DNA of 64,000 bases from Comamonas sp. JUb58 (GCF_004364775.1 NZ_SOAL01000009.1:1-64000), one strand, 5' to 3'; positions 44,376 through 53,862 are shown, counted from the stretch's first letter. Notes: a model not told the origin generated them from the sequence alone. Program-made: numbers and translations.

Positions 44376-44582
44376 GGCGATCGCAGGTAGTCAGAGATTG
44401 ATACACATGATAGCCGTGGCCTGTAGCCAGGCCCAGCGCATTGCCCCCAGCCCCTTGAATCGGTCAATCTGGCGATTTTCTTCGCCACAAAGACGAGAAT
44501 TTCGCCTACATGGCCATTTGAAAGCAGATGTATACGGGTTTTCCCGATGATCAAGGGTTTTTTGTTTGGCTAAACTTTTGTA

Positions 44583-44593
44583 TTGTTCAACAA
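44583..44593. promoter_or_regulatory. FCD-GntR operator 1
   Basis: TTGTTCAACAA is an exact fit to the TNGTNNNACNA operator consensus of FadR/FCD regulators and a perfect palindrome apart from its centre. Confidence 0.65.
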
Positions 44594-44624
44594 ACTCAAA
44601 TTTACCATTGGTGAAATTGATGAG

Positions 44625-44635
44625 TTGTTGAACAA
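44625..44635. promoter_or_regulatory. FCD-GntR operator 2
   Basis: TTGTTGAACAA, again an exact TNGTNNNACNA match, 42 bases (four helical turns) centre to centre from operator 1 and flanked by an inverted ACTCA/TGAGT. Confidence 0.65.
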
Positions 44636-44691
44636 AAACTATGCGGTACCCAGTTCTTGGGAACCGTGCCTATAACAAACCTTGTATTGTC

Positions 44692-45426
44692 ATGGACAGC
44701 TCAATCGTCAACCTCTGGCCCCTCCTCGGGGTGGCCGTAATCATCGTGGGATTCGTCCTGCGTTTCAATCCCTTTGTGGTGGTGGTGGTGACGGCGATCG
44801 TCACCGCTGCGCTGGCGGGCTTCCCGGTCCAGAAAGTGCTGGCCGAGCTGGGCACGGGTTTTGTCAAAACCCGTAATCTGCCGCTCATCCTGGTGCTGCC
44901 GCTGGCCGTGATCGGTCTGCTCGAGCGCCATGGCCTGCGCCAACATGCGCAAAACTGGATCGGCCACATCAAGTCGGCCACCACGGGCCGTCTGCTGATC
45001 GTCTACCTGGGCGCGCGTCAATTGACCGCCGCCATCGGCCTGACCAGCCTGGGTGGCCACCCCCAGATGGTGCGTCCGCTGCTGGCTCCTATGGCTGAAG
45101 GCGCGACCGAGACCCGCTACGGCAAGCTGCCCGAAGCACTGCGTTACCGCCTGCGCGCTTTCAGCGCCGCGACCGACAACGTCGGCCTGTTCTTCGGCGA
45201 AGATATTTTTGTGGCCTTCGGCGCGATTGTGCTGATGACCACCTTCCTGCATGAAGCCGGTGTTGACGTCGAGCCGATCCATGTGGCCGTATGGGGCATC
45301 CCGACCGCCATCTGCGCGTTCCTGATCCATGCCTACCGCCTGCGCCGTCTGGACCAGTACATCGCCAAGGAAATGGCTAACGCGCCATCTGCCGCTTCTA
45401 CCACCCGCGAAGGAGGTGCAGCATGA
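44692..45426 (+). CDS. DUF969 membrane protein, probable 5-oxoproline transporter subunit
   Basis: 244 residues with about six membrane segments; a Val-Val-Val-Val-Val-Thr-Ala-Ile-Val-Thr segment and Asn-Leu-Pro-Leu-Ile-Leu-Val-Leu-Pro-Leu-Ala-Val-Ile-Gly-Leu are typical of DUF969. Always paired with DUF979, and such pairs recur beside pcp and pxp genes, which is the basis for calling it an uptake carrier for pyroglutamate. ATG at 44692 gives the family start. First gene of the operon, overlapping the next by four bases. Confidence 0.85.
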   Translation: MDSSIVNLWPLLGVAVIIVGFVLRFNPFVVVVVTAIVTAALAGFPVQKVLAELGTGFVKTRNLPLILVLPLAVIGLLERHGLRQHAQNWIGHIKSATTGRLLIVYLGARQLTAAIGLTSLGGHPQMVRPLLAPMAEGATETRYGKLPEALRYRLRAFSAATDNVGLFFGEDIFVAFGAIVLMTTFLHEAGVDVEPIHVAVWGIPTAICAFLIHAYRLRRLDQYIAKEMANAPSAASTTREGGAA

Positions 45427-46379
45427 TTTTCAGCATCACCCAAGTCTATTGGCTGGCCGGTCTGGTCATGGCGGCTGTGGCCGTCTTCAATCTGCTCGAT
45501 GCCAGCAACCCCAAGCGCTGGACCACCGGCCTGTTCTGGGGCCTGTATGCGGTCATGTTCCTGCTGGGCGACAAGATGCCGCCTGAAGTGGTGGGTGCTG
45601 GCGTGATCGTGCTGGCGCTGATCGTGCTGGTCAAGGGCGTAGGCGGCGGCAAGCCGCAAGTGCGCAGCGATGCCGAGAACAAGGAAAGCGCTCTGCGCCT
45701 GAAGAACAAGCTGTTTGTGCCGGCGCTGGCGATCCCTGTGGTCACCGTGATCGGCAGCGTGCTGCTCAAGGACTTCAAGATCGGCGGCAACTTCCTGATC
45801 GACCCCAAGAACGCCACGCTGGTGAGCCTGGCACTGGGCTGCATCATCGGTGCGGCCATGGCCTGCAAGATGACCCGCGAATCGCCGGTGCAATCGCTGC
45901 GCGAATCGCGCCGCCTGGTCGATGCGATGGGCTGGGCCATGGTGCTGCCGCAGATGCTGGGCATGCTGGGTCTGGTGTTCTCCGATGCTGGCGTTGGCAA
46001 GGCCGTGGCCCATGTGACCACCACCTACATCAACATGGACCTGCGCTTTGTGGCTGTGGTGGTCTACGTGGTCGGTATGGCGCTGTTCACCGTCATCATG
46101 GGCAATGGCTTTGCGGCTTTCCCGGTGATGACGGGCGGCGTGGGCGTGCCCGTGCTGATCAATGTGTACCACGGTGATCCAGCCATCATGGCAGCGGTGG
46201 GCATGCTCTCGGGCTATTGCGGCACCTTGCTGACCCCGATGGCGGCCAACTTCAACATCGTGCCGGCGGCGCTTCTTGAGCTACCGGACCGCAATGCGGT
46301 GATCAAGGCGCAGATTCCGACCGCGCTGGGCATCCTGGTCTGCAATGTGTTCTTGCTGTACTTCTTGATGAACCACTGA
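45423..46379 (+). CDS. DUF979 membrane protein, probable 5-oxoproline transporter subunit
   Basis: 318 residues with about nine hydrophobic segments (for example Trp-Leu-Ala-Gly-Leu-Val-Met-Ala-Ala-Val; Gly-Asn-Gly-Phe-Ala-Ala-Phe-Pro-Val-Met-Thr-Gly-Gly-Val-Gly near 225). Gly-Tyr-Cys-Gly-Thr-Leu-Leu-Thr-Pro-Met-Ala-Ala-Asn-Phe near residue 265 is a family hallmark. Starts within the DUF969 stop (ATGA). Function inferred from partners. Confidence 0.85.
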   Translation: MIFSITQVYWLAGLVMAAVAVFNLLDASNPKRWTTGLFWGLYAVMFLLGDKMPPEVVGAGVIVLALIVLVKGVGGGKPQVRSDAENKESALRLKNKLFVPALAIPVVTVIGSVLLKDFKIGGNFLIDPKNATLVSLALGCIIGAAMACKMTRESPVQSLRESRRLVDAMGWAMVLPQMLGMLGLVFSDAGVGKAVAHVTTTYINMDLRFVAVVVYVVGMALFTVIMGNGFAAFPVMTGGVGVPVLINVYHGDPAIMAAVGMLSGYCGTLLTPMAANFNIVPAALLELPDRNAVIKAQIPTALGILVCNVFLLYFLMNH

Positions 46380-46403
46380 TCGCCGCAATAACAGGACTTC
46401 TGC

Positions 46404-47072
46404 ATGACTGACTCAACCGTACTGGTGCTGGGCTTTGAGCCCTTTGACAAAGCCCCCCTCAACCCCGCGTGGGAAGTGGCCCGCAGGCTCGATGGCAAGA
46501 CCATCGACGGTGCGCGCATTGTTGGCGTGCAGCTGCCCTGTGTGTTTGGCAAAGCGCTGGAGGCGCTGGAGGCAGCCCTGCAGCAGCACCAGCCCAGCCT
46601 GGTGATTGCGCTGGGCCTGGCCGGCGGCCGCACGGCCTTGTCGATCGAGCGCGTGGCCATCAATGTCGATGATGCCCGCATCGCCGACAACGCCGGCCAG
46701 CAACCCATCGATGTGGCGGTGGCCACCGATGGTCCAGCGGCCTATTTTGCGCGCCTGCCCATCAAGCAGGCCGTGGCTGCGATGCGCGCAGCCGGTGTGC
46801 CCGCCGAGGTGAGCAACACCGCCGGCACCTTTGTCTGCAACCATGTCTTCTACGGCCTGATGCACCGCCTGAACACCGTGCCCGCTTGGGCCCAGACGCG
46901 TGGCGGCTTTGTGCATGTGCCCTACCTGCCCGAGATGGCAGCGGCGCTGCCAGGCGCCCCGAGCATGGCGGTGGAGACGCAGTGCAAGGGTATTGAAGCG
47001 CTGATTGCGGCCGTGCTGCGGCATGATCCAGAACAGCAGGATCTGCAGCTGAGCGCAGGCCAACTCCACTGA
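46404..47072 (+). CDS. pcp: Pyroglutamyl-peptidase I
   Basis: Cysteine peptidase that removes N-terminal 5-oxoproline from peptides in the cytoplasm. 222 residues: Val-Leu-Val-Leu-Gly-Phe-Glu-Pro-Phe at the start, the Glu of Ser-Ile-Glu-Arg-Val-Ala-Ile-Asn, nucleophile in [10 protein letters not shown], and catalytic His in Gly-Phe-Val-His-Val-Pro-Tyr-Leu-Pro. It supplies the substrate of the following PxpABC enzyme. Confidence 0.95.
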   Translation: MTDSTVLVLGFEPFDKAPLNPAWEVARRLDGKTIDGARIVGVQLPCVFGKALEALEAALQQHQPSLVIALGLAGGRTALSIERVAINVDDARIADNAGQQPIDVAVATDGPAAYFARLPIKQAVAAMRAAGVPAEVSNTAGTFVCNHVFYGLMHRLNTVPAWAQTRGGFVHVPYLPEMAAALPGAPSMAVETQCKGIEALIAAVLRHDPEQQDLQLSAGQLH

Positions 47073-47094
47073 AATTCATAAGAAAGGTAGCACC

Positions 47095-47871
47095 ATGTCC
47101 CTCACCATGGATTTGAACAGCGATCTGGGCGAGAGCCTGGGTGCATGGACCATGGGCGACGATGCGTCCATGCTGTCCATCGTCAGCAGCGCCAATGTGG
47201 CCTGCGGTTTTCATGCAGGCGATCCGGCAGGCATTCTCGATACCTTGAAAAAAGCCAAAGCCAACAACGTCGTGGTCGGTGCCCATGTGGCCTACCGCGA
47301 CCTGGTCGGTTTTGGCCGCCGCAACATGGATGTGGCCCATGCCGACCTGGTGAGCGATGTGATCTACCAGATTGGCGCGCTGCAAGGCCTGGCCGCTGCG
47401 GCAGGCACCACGGTGCGCTATGTCAAACCCCATGGCGCGCTGTACAACACCATTGCGCAGGACCGCCGCCAGGCCGCAGCCGTGATCGAGGCCATGCAGG
47501 CCGTGGGCGGCCAGCTGGCGCTGGTGGTGCTGGCCGGCTCGCCGCTGATGCAGTGGGCGCGTGAAGCGGGCCTGACGGTGATCGCCGAGGCCTTTGCCGA
47601 CCGTGGCTACACCCCGCAAGGCACCTTGGTATCGCGCCGCGAGCCAGGCGCTGTGCTGCACGACCCTGAGATGGTTGCCAAGCGCATGCTGCAGCTGGTG
47701 CAGCAAGGCACGGTGCAGGCCAATGATGGCTCCGTGGTCGAGGTGCAGGCCGATTCCATCTGCGTGCATGGCGACAGCCCCGGTGCGGTGGCCATGGCCA
47801 AGGCGGTGCGCGAGCACCTGCAGGCGGCCGGCGTGCAGATCCGCTCCTTCATGGACAAGGCTGGCGCATGA
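47095..47871 (+). CDS. pxpA: 5-oxoprolinase subunit PxpA (LamB/YcsF family)
   Basis: 258 residues; Asp-Leu-Asn-Ser-Asp-Leu-Gly-Glu-Ser, [14 protein letters not shown] and Val-Lys-Pro-His-Gly-Ala-Leu-Tyr are the family signatures, with metal-binding-type His and Asp residues. With PxpB and PxpC it converts 5-oxoproline to glutamate at the cost of ATP. Overlaps the next gene by four bases. Confidence 0.95.
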   Translation: MSLTMDLNSDLGESLGAWTMGDDASMLSIVSSANVACGFHAGDPAGILDTLKKAKANNVVVGAHVAYRDLVGFGRRNMDVAHADLVSDVIYQIGALQGLAAAAGTTVRYVKPHGALYNTIAQDRRQAAAVIEAMQAVGGQLALVVLAGSPLMQWAREAGLTVIAEAFADRGYTPQGTLVSRREPGAVLHDPEMVAKRMLQLVQQGTVQANDGSVVEVQADSICVHGDSPGAVAMAKAVREHLQAAGVQIRSFMDKAGA

Positions 47872-49478
47872 GTGACGAACGCACGATGCGCTTTCTGCCC
47901 GTGAGCGACCAGAGCATGCTGGTGGAACTGCAGGACCTGGAGCACACCTTGGACCTGCTGGCTGCACTGCAGGCCGAGCTGCCCGCTGGCGTGCAGGAGC
48001 TGGTGCCCGCTGCGCGCACCATCCTGATCTCCTTCGACCGCTGGCAGACCAGCGCTGCCGACCTGCAGCGCCATATGGCCGCACTGCGCCTGGGCCGCCA
48101 GGCCCGCAGCGCCGGCCAGCGCGTCGAGATTGCCGTGCATTACGACGGCGAGGACCTGGCCGATGTGGCGCAGATCCTGGGCATTGATGTGCCCGAGCTG
48201 ATTCGCCGCCACAGCGGTAGCGATTACAGCGTGGCCTTTTGCGGCTTTGCGCCCGGCTTTGCCTACCTGACCGGTGGCGACCCGAGCCTGAACGTGCCGC
48301 GCCGCAGCACGCCGCGCACCAAGGTGCCTGCGGGCTCGGTCGCCATTGCCGGCACCTTCAGTGCCGTCTACCCCAATGACACCCCCGGCGGCTGGCAGCT
48401 GCTGGGCCGCACCGAGGTGCCCATGTGGGACCTGCTGCGCAACCCGCCTGCCTTGCTGCAGCCGGGCATGCTGGTGCGTTTTGTCGATGCCAGCACTGCG
48501 GCTGGCCAGGCCTTGCTGAAGCAGCAATCTGCCGCGCAAGCCCAGGCCCCCGCAGCAGCCGAACATACGGGTGCAGGCATGCGTGTGCGTGCCACCGGCT
48601 TGCAAACCCTGGTGCAGGATGCTGGCCGTGCCGGCCAGGCGGGCCAGGGCGTATCGGCTGCCGGTGCGCTGGACCAGGGTGCCATGCGCCGTGCCAACCG
48701 CCTGGTGGGCAACGACGCGCGCCAATCGGTGCTGGAATCGGTTGCCGCAGGCCTGCAACTGCAAAGCCTGGGCGCCACCGTGGTGGCCGTCACTGGCGCC
48801 ACCGGCCCCCTGACTGTGCGCAGCGCCAGCGGCGCTGCCTGGCAGGCTGAACGCAATGCGGCCATTGCCTTGAACGATCGCGATGTCATCCAGCTGGGCG
48901 AGCCCGACAGCGGCGTGCGCAGCTATGTGGCGGTGCGCGGCGGCTGGTTGGTGGAGCCCGTGCTGGGCAGCACCAGCACCGACACCTTGGCCCGCATCGG
49001 CCCTGCCGCATTGACCACCGGCCAGACCCTGGCCGTGGGCGATGCGCGCGATGCCGCTGCGGTGGAAGCCCCCGATCACACCCCACCTGCACTGCCCAAG
49101 GCCGGTGAGACGGTCGTGCTCGATGTCGTCATGGGCCCGCGCACCGACTGGTTCACCCCCGAGGCCGTGGCCCTGTTTGCCGCACAGCGCTGGCAGGTCA
49201 CCCCCCAGTCCAACCGCGTGGGCTTGCGCCTGGCCGGTGAAGAGGCCCTGGTGCGCAGCCAAACCCAGGAGCTGCCCAGCGAAGGCACGGCCCTGGGCGC
49301 CATCCAGGTGCCCGCCAGCGGCCAGCCCGTGCTGTTCCTGGCCGACCACCCCTTGACCGGCGGTTACCCGGTCATCGCCTGCATTGCCTCCTACCACCTC
49401 GACCTGGCCGCGCAAGTGCCCGTCGGTGGCTGGCTGCAATTCCGCCCCCTGGCGCCCTTTGCGGACCTGGTGGGCTGA
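47868..49478 (+). CDS. pxpBC: Fused 5-oxoprolinase subunits PxpB-PxpC
   Basis: 536 residues joining two usually separate subunits. Residues 1-215 are PxpB (KipI/AHS1: [11 protein letters not shown], [12 protein letters not shown]). A 25-residue Ala/Gln linker follows. Residues 240-536 are PxpC (KipA/AHS2: [10 protein letters not shown], Tyr-Val-Ala-Val-Arg-Gly-Gly, Ser-Asn-Arg-Val-Gly-Leu-Arg-Leu). These domains are homologous to the carboxyltransferase part of urea carboxylase, notable given the biotin carboxylase encoded next. Confidence 0.95.
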   Translation: MSDERTMRFLPVSDQSMLVELQDLEHTLDLLAALQAELPAGVQELVPAARTILISFDRWQTSAADLQRHMAALRLGRQARSAGQRVEIAVHYDGEDLADVAQILGIDVPELIRRHSGSDYSVAFCGFAPGFAYLTGGDPSLNVPRRSTPRTKVPAGSVAIAGTFSAVYPNDTPGGWQLLGRTEVPMWDLLRNPPALLQPGMLVRFVDASTAAGQALLKQQSAAQAQAPAAAEHTGAGMRVRATGLQTLVQDAGRAGQAGQGVSAAGALDQGAMRRANRLVGNDARQSVLESVAAGLQLQSLGATVVAVTGATGPLTVRSASGAAWQAERNAAIALNDRDVIQLGEPDSGVRSYVAVRGGWLVEPVLGSTSTDTLARIGPAALTTGQTLAVGDARDAAAVEAPDHTPPALPKAGETVVLDVVMGPRTDWFTPEAVALFAAQRWQVTPQSNRVGLRLAGEEALVRSQTQELPSEGTALGAIQVPASGQPVLFLADHPLTGGYPVIACIASYHLDLAAQVPVGGWLQFRPLAPFADLVG

Positions 49479-49523
49479 GTGTTGAACAGGGCGTGCGCGC
49501 CCCGTTCTTGAATGGATATAGCT

Positions 49524-49619
49524 ATGAGCGAAGTGTTGATTGCAAAAGGCCGTGAAACACGCTGCGGCAATCTCACTTCTCTGTCGTGTTTTGGTTGTCT
49601 GGAGTCTTCTCAGCCATGA
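49524..49619 (+). CDS. 31-residue upstream frame whose stop overlaps the biotin carboxylase start
   Basis: ATG at 49524 reads [11 protein letters not shown], nearly copying the first residues of the next gene ([11 protein letters not shown]). The copying is also visible at DNA level (GTGTTGATTGCAAA against GTATTGATTGCAAA). Its stop TGA shares the ATGA of the carboxylase start. No good ribosome site precedes it. Either a leader peptide coupling translation or a relic of a small duplication. Confidence 0.35.
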   Translation: MSEVLIAKGRETRCGNLTSLSCFGCLESSQP

Positions 49620-51340
49620 AAAAAGTATTGATTGCAAACCGTGGCGAGATCGCCGTCCGAATCATCCGTGCCTGCACGGACCACGGTCTGAAGAGCGTGG
49701 CGGTGTATGCCGATGCCGATATTGACGCCCTGCATGTGCGCATGGCCGATGAGGCCTATGCGCTCGAAGGCCAGCGCCCGGCAGAGACCTATCTGGACAT
49801 CGCCAAGCTGATTGCAGTGGCGCAAAAGAGCGGCGCAGATGCGGTGCACCCAGGCTACGGTTTCCTGTCCGAAAACGCCGCCTTTGCCCGCGCTGTGATC
49901 GGTGCCGGCCTGACCTGGGTGGGCCCACCGCCTTCGGCCATCGAGCAACTGGGCGACAAGGTGCAGGCGCGTAAGCTGGCGCTGAGCGTGGGTGCCCCGC
50001 TGGTGGCAGGCACGCCCGAGCCGGTCAAGGATGTCTCCGAGGTGCATGCCTTTGCACGTGACCATGGTTTGCCGATTGCGGTCAAGGCCGCGTTCGGCGG
50101 TGGTGGCCGTGGCATCAAGGTGATCTGGAAGGCCGAGGACATCGACGAGCTGTATGGCGCAGCGGTGCGCGAGGCGGTGACCGCCTTTGGCCGTGGCGAG
50201 TGCTTTGTCGAGCAGTTCCTGGACAAGCCCCGCCACATCGAAGCCCAGGTGATGGCCGACCAGCACGGCAATGTGCGGGTGCTGGGCACGCGTGACTGCT
50301 CCTTGCAGCGCCGCAACCAGAAGCTGGTTGAAGAGGCACCAGCGCCTTTCCTGACCGATGCGCAGCGCGAGCGCATCCACCAATCGGCCCGCGAGATCTG
50401 CCAGGCCGCTGGCTATGTGGGCGCCGGCACGGTGGAATACCTGCTGAGCCAAGGCGGCGCCATCTCGTTCCTGGAAGTCAACACCCGCTTGCAGGTGGAG
50501 CACCCTGTGACCGAAGAGACCACCGGTACCGACCTGGTGCGCCTGCAGTTCCGCGTGGCCGAAGGCGAAGTGCTGGCCGACACCACGGTGCCAGCACCCC
50601 ACGGCCATGCCTTTGAGTTCCGCATCAACGCCGAAGACGTGGGCCGTGGCTTCCTGCCCGCCCCCGGTCTGGTGACCCGCTTCGAGGCCCCATCGGGCCC
50701 TGGCGTGCGCGTCGACAGCGGTGTGGAATCCGGATCGCAAGTGGCGGGCCAGTTCGATTCCATGCTGGCCAAGCTGATCGTCTGGGGCCCCACCCGCGAA
50801 GTGGCCGTGCAACGCGCACGCCGCGCGCTCAAGGAGTTCAAGATCGAAGGCGTGCCGACCGTGCTGCCTTTCCATGAAGCCGTGATGGCGCATGCCGACT
50901 TCATCAACGGCCAGCACTTTGGCGTGCACACCCGCTGGATCGAAACCGAGCTGATGCCCCAATGGGATGCCCAGCCCGAAACCCGCCCCCAGCCTGCCGC
51001 CACCGCTGGCCTGCAACGCGTCGCCATCGAGCTCGACGGCCGCCGCGTGATGCTCGGCCTGCCCGCCTCTCTGCTGTCCGGCCTGTCGGCCCCCGGCGCT
51101 GCCCCAGCGCCCGTGGAAGCAGCCGTGGACGAGAAGGCCGTGACCGCCGCCTCCGCCGGCACCCTCACGACCTGGAAGGTCGCTGACGGCGCCACCGTGC
51201 AAGAGGGCGAGCTGATCGCCGTGATGGAAGCCATGAAGATGGAAATGCAGATCAACGCCCCGCGCGCTGGCCGCATCAGCCTGAAGGTGGAAGCCGGCAG
51301 CTACCAGGCTGCCGGTGCAGTGATTGCGCGTATCGACTAA
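49616..51340 (+). CDS. Biotin carboxylase fused to a biotin carboxyl carrier domain
   Basis: 574 residues. Residues 1-445 are an ATP-grasp biotin carboxylase ([10 protein letters not shown]; [10 protein letters not shown]; Gly-Gly-Gly-Gly-Arg-Gly-Ile-Lys; [10 protein letters not shown]). A Pro/Ala linker follows, and residues 505-574 form a biotinyl domain with Glu-Ala-Met-Lys-Met-Glu-Met (biotinylated Lys). No acyl-CoA carboxyltransferase gene is adjacent; the AHS1-AHS2 protein just upstream is the plausible partner, giving a urea-carboxylase-like set acting on 5-oxoproline (inference). Confidence 0.92.
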   Translation: MKKVLIANRGEIAVRIIRACTDHGLKSVAVYADADIDALHVRMADEAYALEGQRPAETYLDIAKLIAVAQKSGADAVHPGYGFLSENAAFARAVIGAGLTWVGPPPSAIEQLGDKVQARKLALSVGAPLVAGTPEPVKDVSEVHAFARDHGLPIAVKAAFGGGGRGIKVIWKAEDIDELYGAAVREAVTAFGRGECFVEQFLDKPRHIEAQVMADQHGNVRVLGTRDCSLQRRNQKLVEEAPAPFLTDAQRERIHQSAREICQAAGYVGAGTVEYLLSQGGAISFLEVNTRLQVEHPVTEETTGTDLVRLQFRVAEGEVLADTTVPAPHGHAFEFRINAEDVGRGFLPAPGLVTRFEAPSGPGVRVDSGVESGSQVAGQFDSMLAKLIVWGPTREVAVQRARRALKEFKIEGVPTVLPFHEAVMAHADFINGQHFGVHTRWIETELMPQWDAQPETRPQPAATAGLQRVAIELDGRRVMLGLPASLLSGLSAPGAAPAPVEAAVDEKAVTAASAGTLTTWKVADGATVQEGELIAVMEAMKMEMQINAPRAGRISLKVEAGSYQAAGAVIARID

Positions 51341-51364
51341 GCCGTCTTTTTGACGGTGGCCAAG

Positions 51365-51397
51365 AGCCGCACAGCCTTTGGGTTGTGCGGCTTTTTT
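51365..51397 (+). terminator. Terminator of the 5-oxoproline operon
   Basis: Stem AGCCGCACA/TGTGCGGCT with a ten-base loop and six T; 24 bases after the last stop. Confidence 0.85.
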
Positions 51398-51403
51398 GTT
51401 GGG

Positions 51404-51670
51404 CTAGGGGTTCCGGGATGGGCTGTCCGCATCACCCACCCCTGGAGCAGAAATCTCCGTCACATCCCCCTGGCTGCCCGTCGCCAGCTCATGGTAGATA
51501 TCGTAGAGGTACTGACCCAAATCGCTGGCAGGCAGGTCGGCAGGCACCGCCAGTTGGACGGGAGCGCGTTTGCCATCCTGCCCGACGGCATAGCAGCGCC
51601 AGCCGCTAGGGCAGGGCTCCAGATCGAGGATGCGGCCAAAGACATTAAAGCGGTGTCGGGGCATGGGCAA
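51404..51670 (-). CDS. Small conserved hypothetical protein (Phe-Asn-Val-Phe-Gly-Arg family)
   Basis: 88 residues. The first 60 resemble a widespread small uncharacterised family that begins Phe-Asn-Val-Phe-Gly-Arg, has a Gly-x-Asp-Gly-Lys-Arg-x-Pro turn and a Leu-x-x-Tyr-Leu-x-Asp-Ile-x-His-Glu-x-Ala-Thr helix (I think DUF7661, from memory). The C-terminal 20 residues are variable. Cytoplasmic by appearance; function unknown. Convergent with the 5-oxoproline operon. Confidence 0.6.
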   Translation of the reverse strand: MPMPRHRFNVFGRILDLEPCPSGWRCYAVGQDGKRAPVQLAVPADLPASDLGQYLYDIYHELATGSQGDVTEISAPGVGDADSPSRNP

Positions 51671-51782
51671 GCAACGCGATAGGGTGGTAGTGGCACCAGC
51701 CTAACCGAGGTCGCGCAGGCGCTGGTCACTACGGGGGTTCTTGCAGCCCATGCCCAGGTGCCGCATGGCGTGGTGCAAGGGC

Positions 51783-53747
51783 CTAGCGCTGCTCGCCTTC
51801 CTGCCTGGCAAACACCCGGCTGAGCTGCTGGCGCTGGATGCGGCGGTGGATGGTCGAGCGGTTTACGCCCAGCAGGCGGGCGGCTTCGGAGACATTGCCC
51901 TGGCATTGGGCGAGTACCTGTTCCAGCGTGGCGGCATGCATGGCATTGCCGTCGCATGTGGCGCCTGCCAAGGCTGCATCGCCAACCGCGTCCTGCCCCT
52001 GCGCCACAGCCGGGCTGCGCTGCAGCGCATCGGGCAGGTGTTCCAGGTCGATCTGTTGCTCGGCCAGCGCGGCGGCATAGCGCAGCGCATTGTGCAGCTC
52101 GCGCAGATTGCCGGGCCAGTGGTGGGCGCGCAGGGCGGCCTGTGCGGGCCCGCTCATGCGCAGGCTGCAGCCCATGGCGGCGAGCATGTGCTCGGCCAGG
52201 GCCAGCAGGTCGTTGCGCTCGCTCAAGGCGGGCAGCTGCAGCTCGGCGGCGTTCAGGCGGTAGAGCAGGTCGGCGCGGAACTGGCCGCTGTGCACCAGCT
52301 CGGCCAGCGGCCGGTGCGATGCGGAGATGACCCGGATATCGACCTTTTGCGGCGCACGCGCGCCCAAGGGTGTGATCTCCGATTCGGACAGCACGCGCAG
52401 CAGCTTGGCCTGCAGGGCCAGCGGCATGTCGCCGATTTCATCGAGGAAGAGGCTGCCCTGGTGTGCGGCCTCGACCAGGCCGGCGCGGCCTTTGTGCGCG
52501 CCGCCTGTCCAGGTGCCGGGCAGGTAGCCAAACAGTTCGCTCTCCAGCAGTGCCTCGGGGATGGCGGCGCAGTTGATGGCGACAAAGGCACCGCTGCGGC
52601 CGCTGGCGGCATGCAGCGCGCGGGCCAGAAACTCCTTGCCGCTGCCGGTCTCGCCCTGCAGCAGCACGGGCAGGTCTTGCGGCGCCAGCCGGGCGGCCTT
52701 GTGCAGCACCTGGCCCATGGCGGCATCGCCGGTGTTGAGCGCCTGCAGCGGCGCGGGCAGGCTGGGGCGTGGGCTGGACTGCGCGCTGCTGCGCGGCTGG
52801 GGCGGCAGCGCATGGGCAAACCAGATGCTGCCATCGCGGGCGCGCAGGATGCGCTCTTGCGCGGGGCGGTTGCGCATCAGCTGCGGCAGGGCCTGCAGGT
52901 CGGTGTCAAAAAAACGGCTCAGCGGCTGACCGGTCAGCAGCGGTTGCTGGCGCCAGTTCAGCCCGGCGATGGAGGCCAGCATGCGGCTGGCGGCATGGGT
53001 CATTGCGCGGATGCGGCCGCGCGCATCGATGCTGAGGGCCGCATCGGCATCGACATCCAGAAAATCCGGCGACTGCGCCAGGCGCAGCACCCAGTCGCTG
53101 CCCGATTGGGCCATCAGGTTGGCCAGCTCCACCCGGCGCACGGCAGCGGTGACCAGGTGCAGCGCCATCTGCTGGCTGGCGCGGGCGGCGGGCGAGCGCA
53201 GCAGGGACAGATCCAGCACCGCTGCGAGCTGGCCTTGCAGATCGTAGATGGGCGCGGCGGTGCAAGAGAGGCGCGTATGGGTGAAGTCGAAATGGTCGCT
53301 CTGGTGCACCGTCAGCGCCTCGCCGGTGGCGAGGCACGTGCCAACGGCCGAGGTGCCGGCGACATCCTCGCGCCACTGCGCGCCCAGGTAGAGGCCCGCG
53401 CTGCGCAGGTCGCTGGCATCGCTGTCATGGCCCAGAAAATCCACCGCAACGCCATGGCGGTCGGCCAGCAGCAATACATAGTCCAGCCCCTTGAGCTGTT
53501 GGTAGAGGCGCTCCAGCCCGCTGCGGGCAATGCGGATCAGCGATTCGGACTCTTCGCGGTGCGCGCGCAACTGGCCGGCGGGCACGATATGGGCTTCGCT
53601 GGTGCGGCTCGGGTCCAGCCGGTGCTGGTCGATGCAGCGGCGCCAGCTGCCCAGCACGGCCCGGTCGCGTGCCTCCCCTTGCAGCGGGTAGCCCATGCCA
53701 AAGGCTTCGAGCTCCTGGACGTGGGCGGTATAGCTGTGGATGGGCAT
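51783..53747 (-). CDS. AcoR-type sigma-54-dependent transcriptional activator
   Basis: 654 residues. N-terminal GAF-like sensor (Ala-Gly-Thr-Ser-Ala-Val-Gly-Thr-Cys-Leu; His-Thr-Arg-Leu-Ser-Cys-Thr-Ala-Ala-Pro-Ile) and a PAS-like segment. The AAA+ domain has Gly-Glu-Thr-Gly-Ser-Gly-Lys-Glu (Walker A), Leu-Phe-Leu-Asp-Glu-Ile-Gly-Asp (Walker B) and Trp-Pro-Gly-Asn-Leu-Arg-Glu-Leu. A Fis-type helix-turn-helix follows (Val-Ser-Glu-Ala-Ala-Arg-Leu-Leu-Gly-Val-Asn-Arg-Ser-Thr). The sigma-54 contact loop, normally GAFTGA, reads Gly-Thr-Trp-Thr-Gly-Gly. Divergent from the flavin monooxygenase gene whose promoter has matching sites. Confidence 0.93.
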   Translation of the reverse strand: MPIHSYTAHVQELEAFGMGYPLQGEARDRAVLGSWRRCIDQHRLDPSRTSEAHIVPAGQLRAHREESESLIRIARSGLERLYQQLKGLDYVLLLADRHGVAVDFLGHDSDASDLRSAGLYLGAQWREDVAGTSAVGTCLATGEALTVHQSDHFDFTHTRLSCTAAPIYDLQGQLAAVLDLSLLRSPAARASQQMALHLVTAAVRRVELANLMAQSGSDWVLRLAQSPDFLDVDADAALSIDARGRIRAMTHAASRMLASIAGLNWRQQPLLTGQPLSRFFDTDLQALPQLMRNRPAQERILRARDGSIWFAHALPPQPRSSAQSSPRPSLPAPLQALNTGDAAMGQVLHKAARLAPQDLPVLLQGETGSGKEFLARALHAASGRSGAFVAINCAAIPEALLESELFGYLPGTWTGGAHKGRAGLVEAAHQGSLFLDEIGDMPLALQAKLLRVLSESEITPLGARAPQKVDIRVISASHRPLAELVHSGQFRADLLYRLNAAELQLPALSERNDLLALAEHMLAAMGCSLRMSGPAQAALRAHHWPGNLRELHNALRYAAALAEQQIDLEHLPDALQRSPAVAQGQDAVGDAALAGATCDGNAMHAATLEQVLAQCQGNVSEAARLLGVNRSTIHRRIQRQQLSRVFARQEGEQR

Positions 53748-53815
53748 GGCGGGTCTCCTGCAATCACCGGGCTGATTCTGTGCCCGCACCCCGGCGCTGC
53801 CAATCAGGCTTACCC

Positions 53816-53829
53816 GCAACAGATGCTGC
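53816..53829. promoter_or_regulatory. Degenerate enhancer half-palindrome
   Basis: GCAACAGATGCTGC, a near copy of the perfect palindrome 30 bases away (centre to centre about 31 bases). Confidence 0.45.
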
Positions 53830-53844
53830 AGTGCAAAAGGGCGC

Positions 53845-53862
53845 ATGCAACAGGTGTTGCAT
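53845..53862. promoter_or_regulatory. Enhancer palindrome for the sigma-54 activator
   Basis: Perfect ATGCAACA-GG-TGTTGCAT, about 100 bases upstream of the -24/-12 promoter, the usual position of an AcoR-type activator site. Confidence 0.75.

Larger units (their letters stand above)
44376..44691. promoter_or_regulatory. Divergent control region of gntR and the 5-oxoproline operon
   Basis: About 315 bases, AT-rich from 44550 on, no reading frames. Holds two operator palindromes (listed separately) and, between them, the dyad AATTTACC...GGTGAAATT (44600-44616). Confidence 0.6.

Noticed and set aside
51700-51765. 21-codon leftward frame (Met-Arg-His-Leu-Gly-Met-Gly-Cys-Lys)
   Set aside because: No ribosome site, no similarity to known small genes or to PQQ-type precursors; too short to support.
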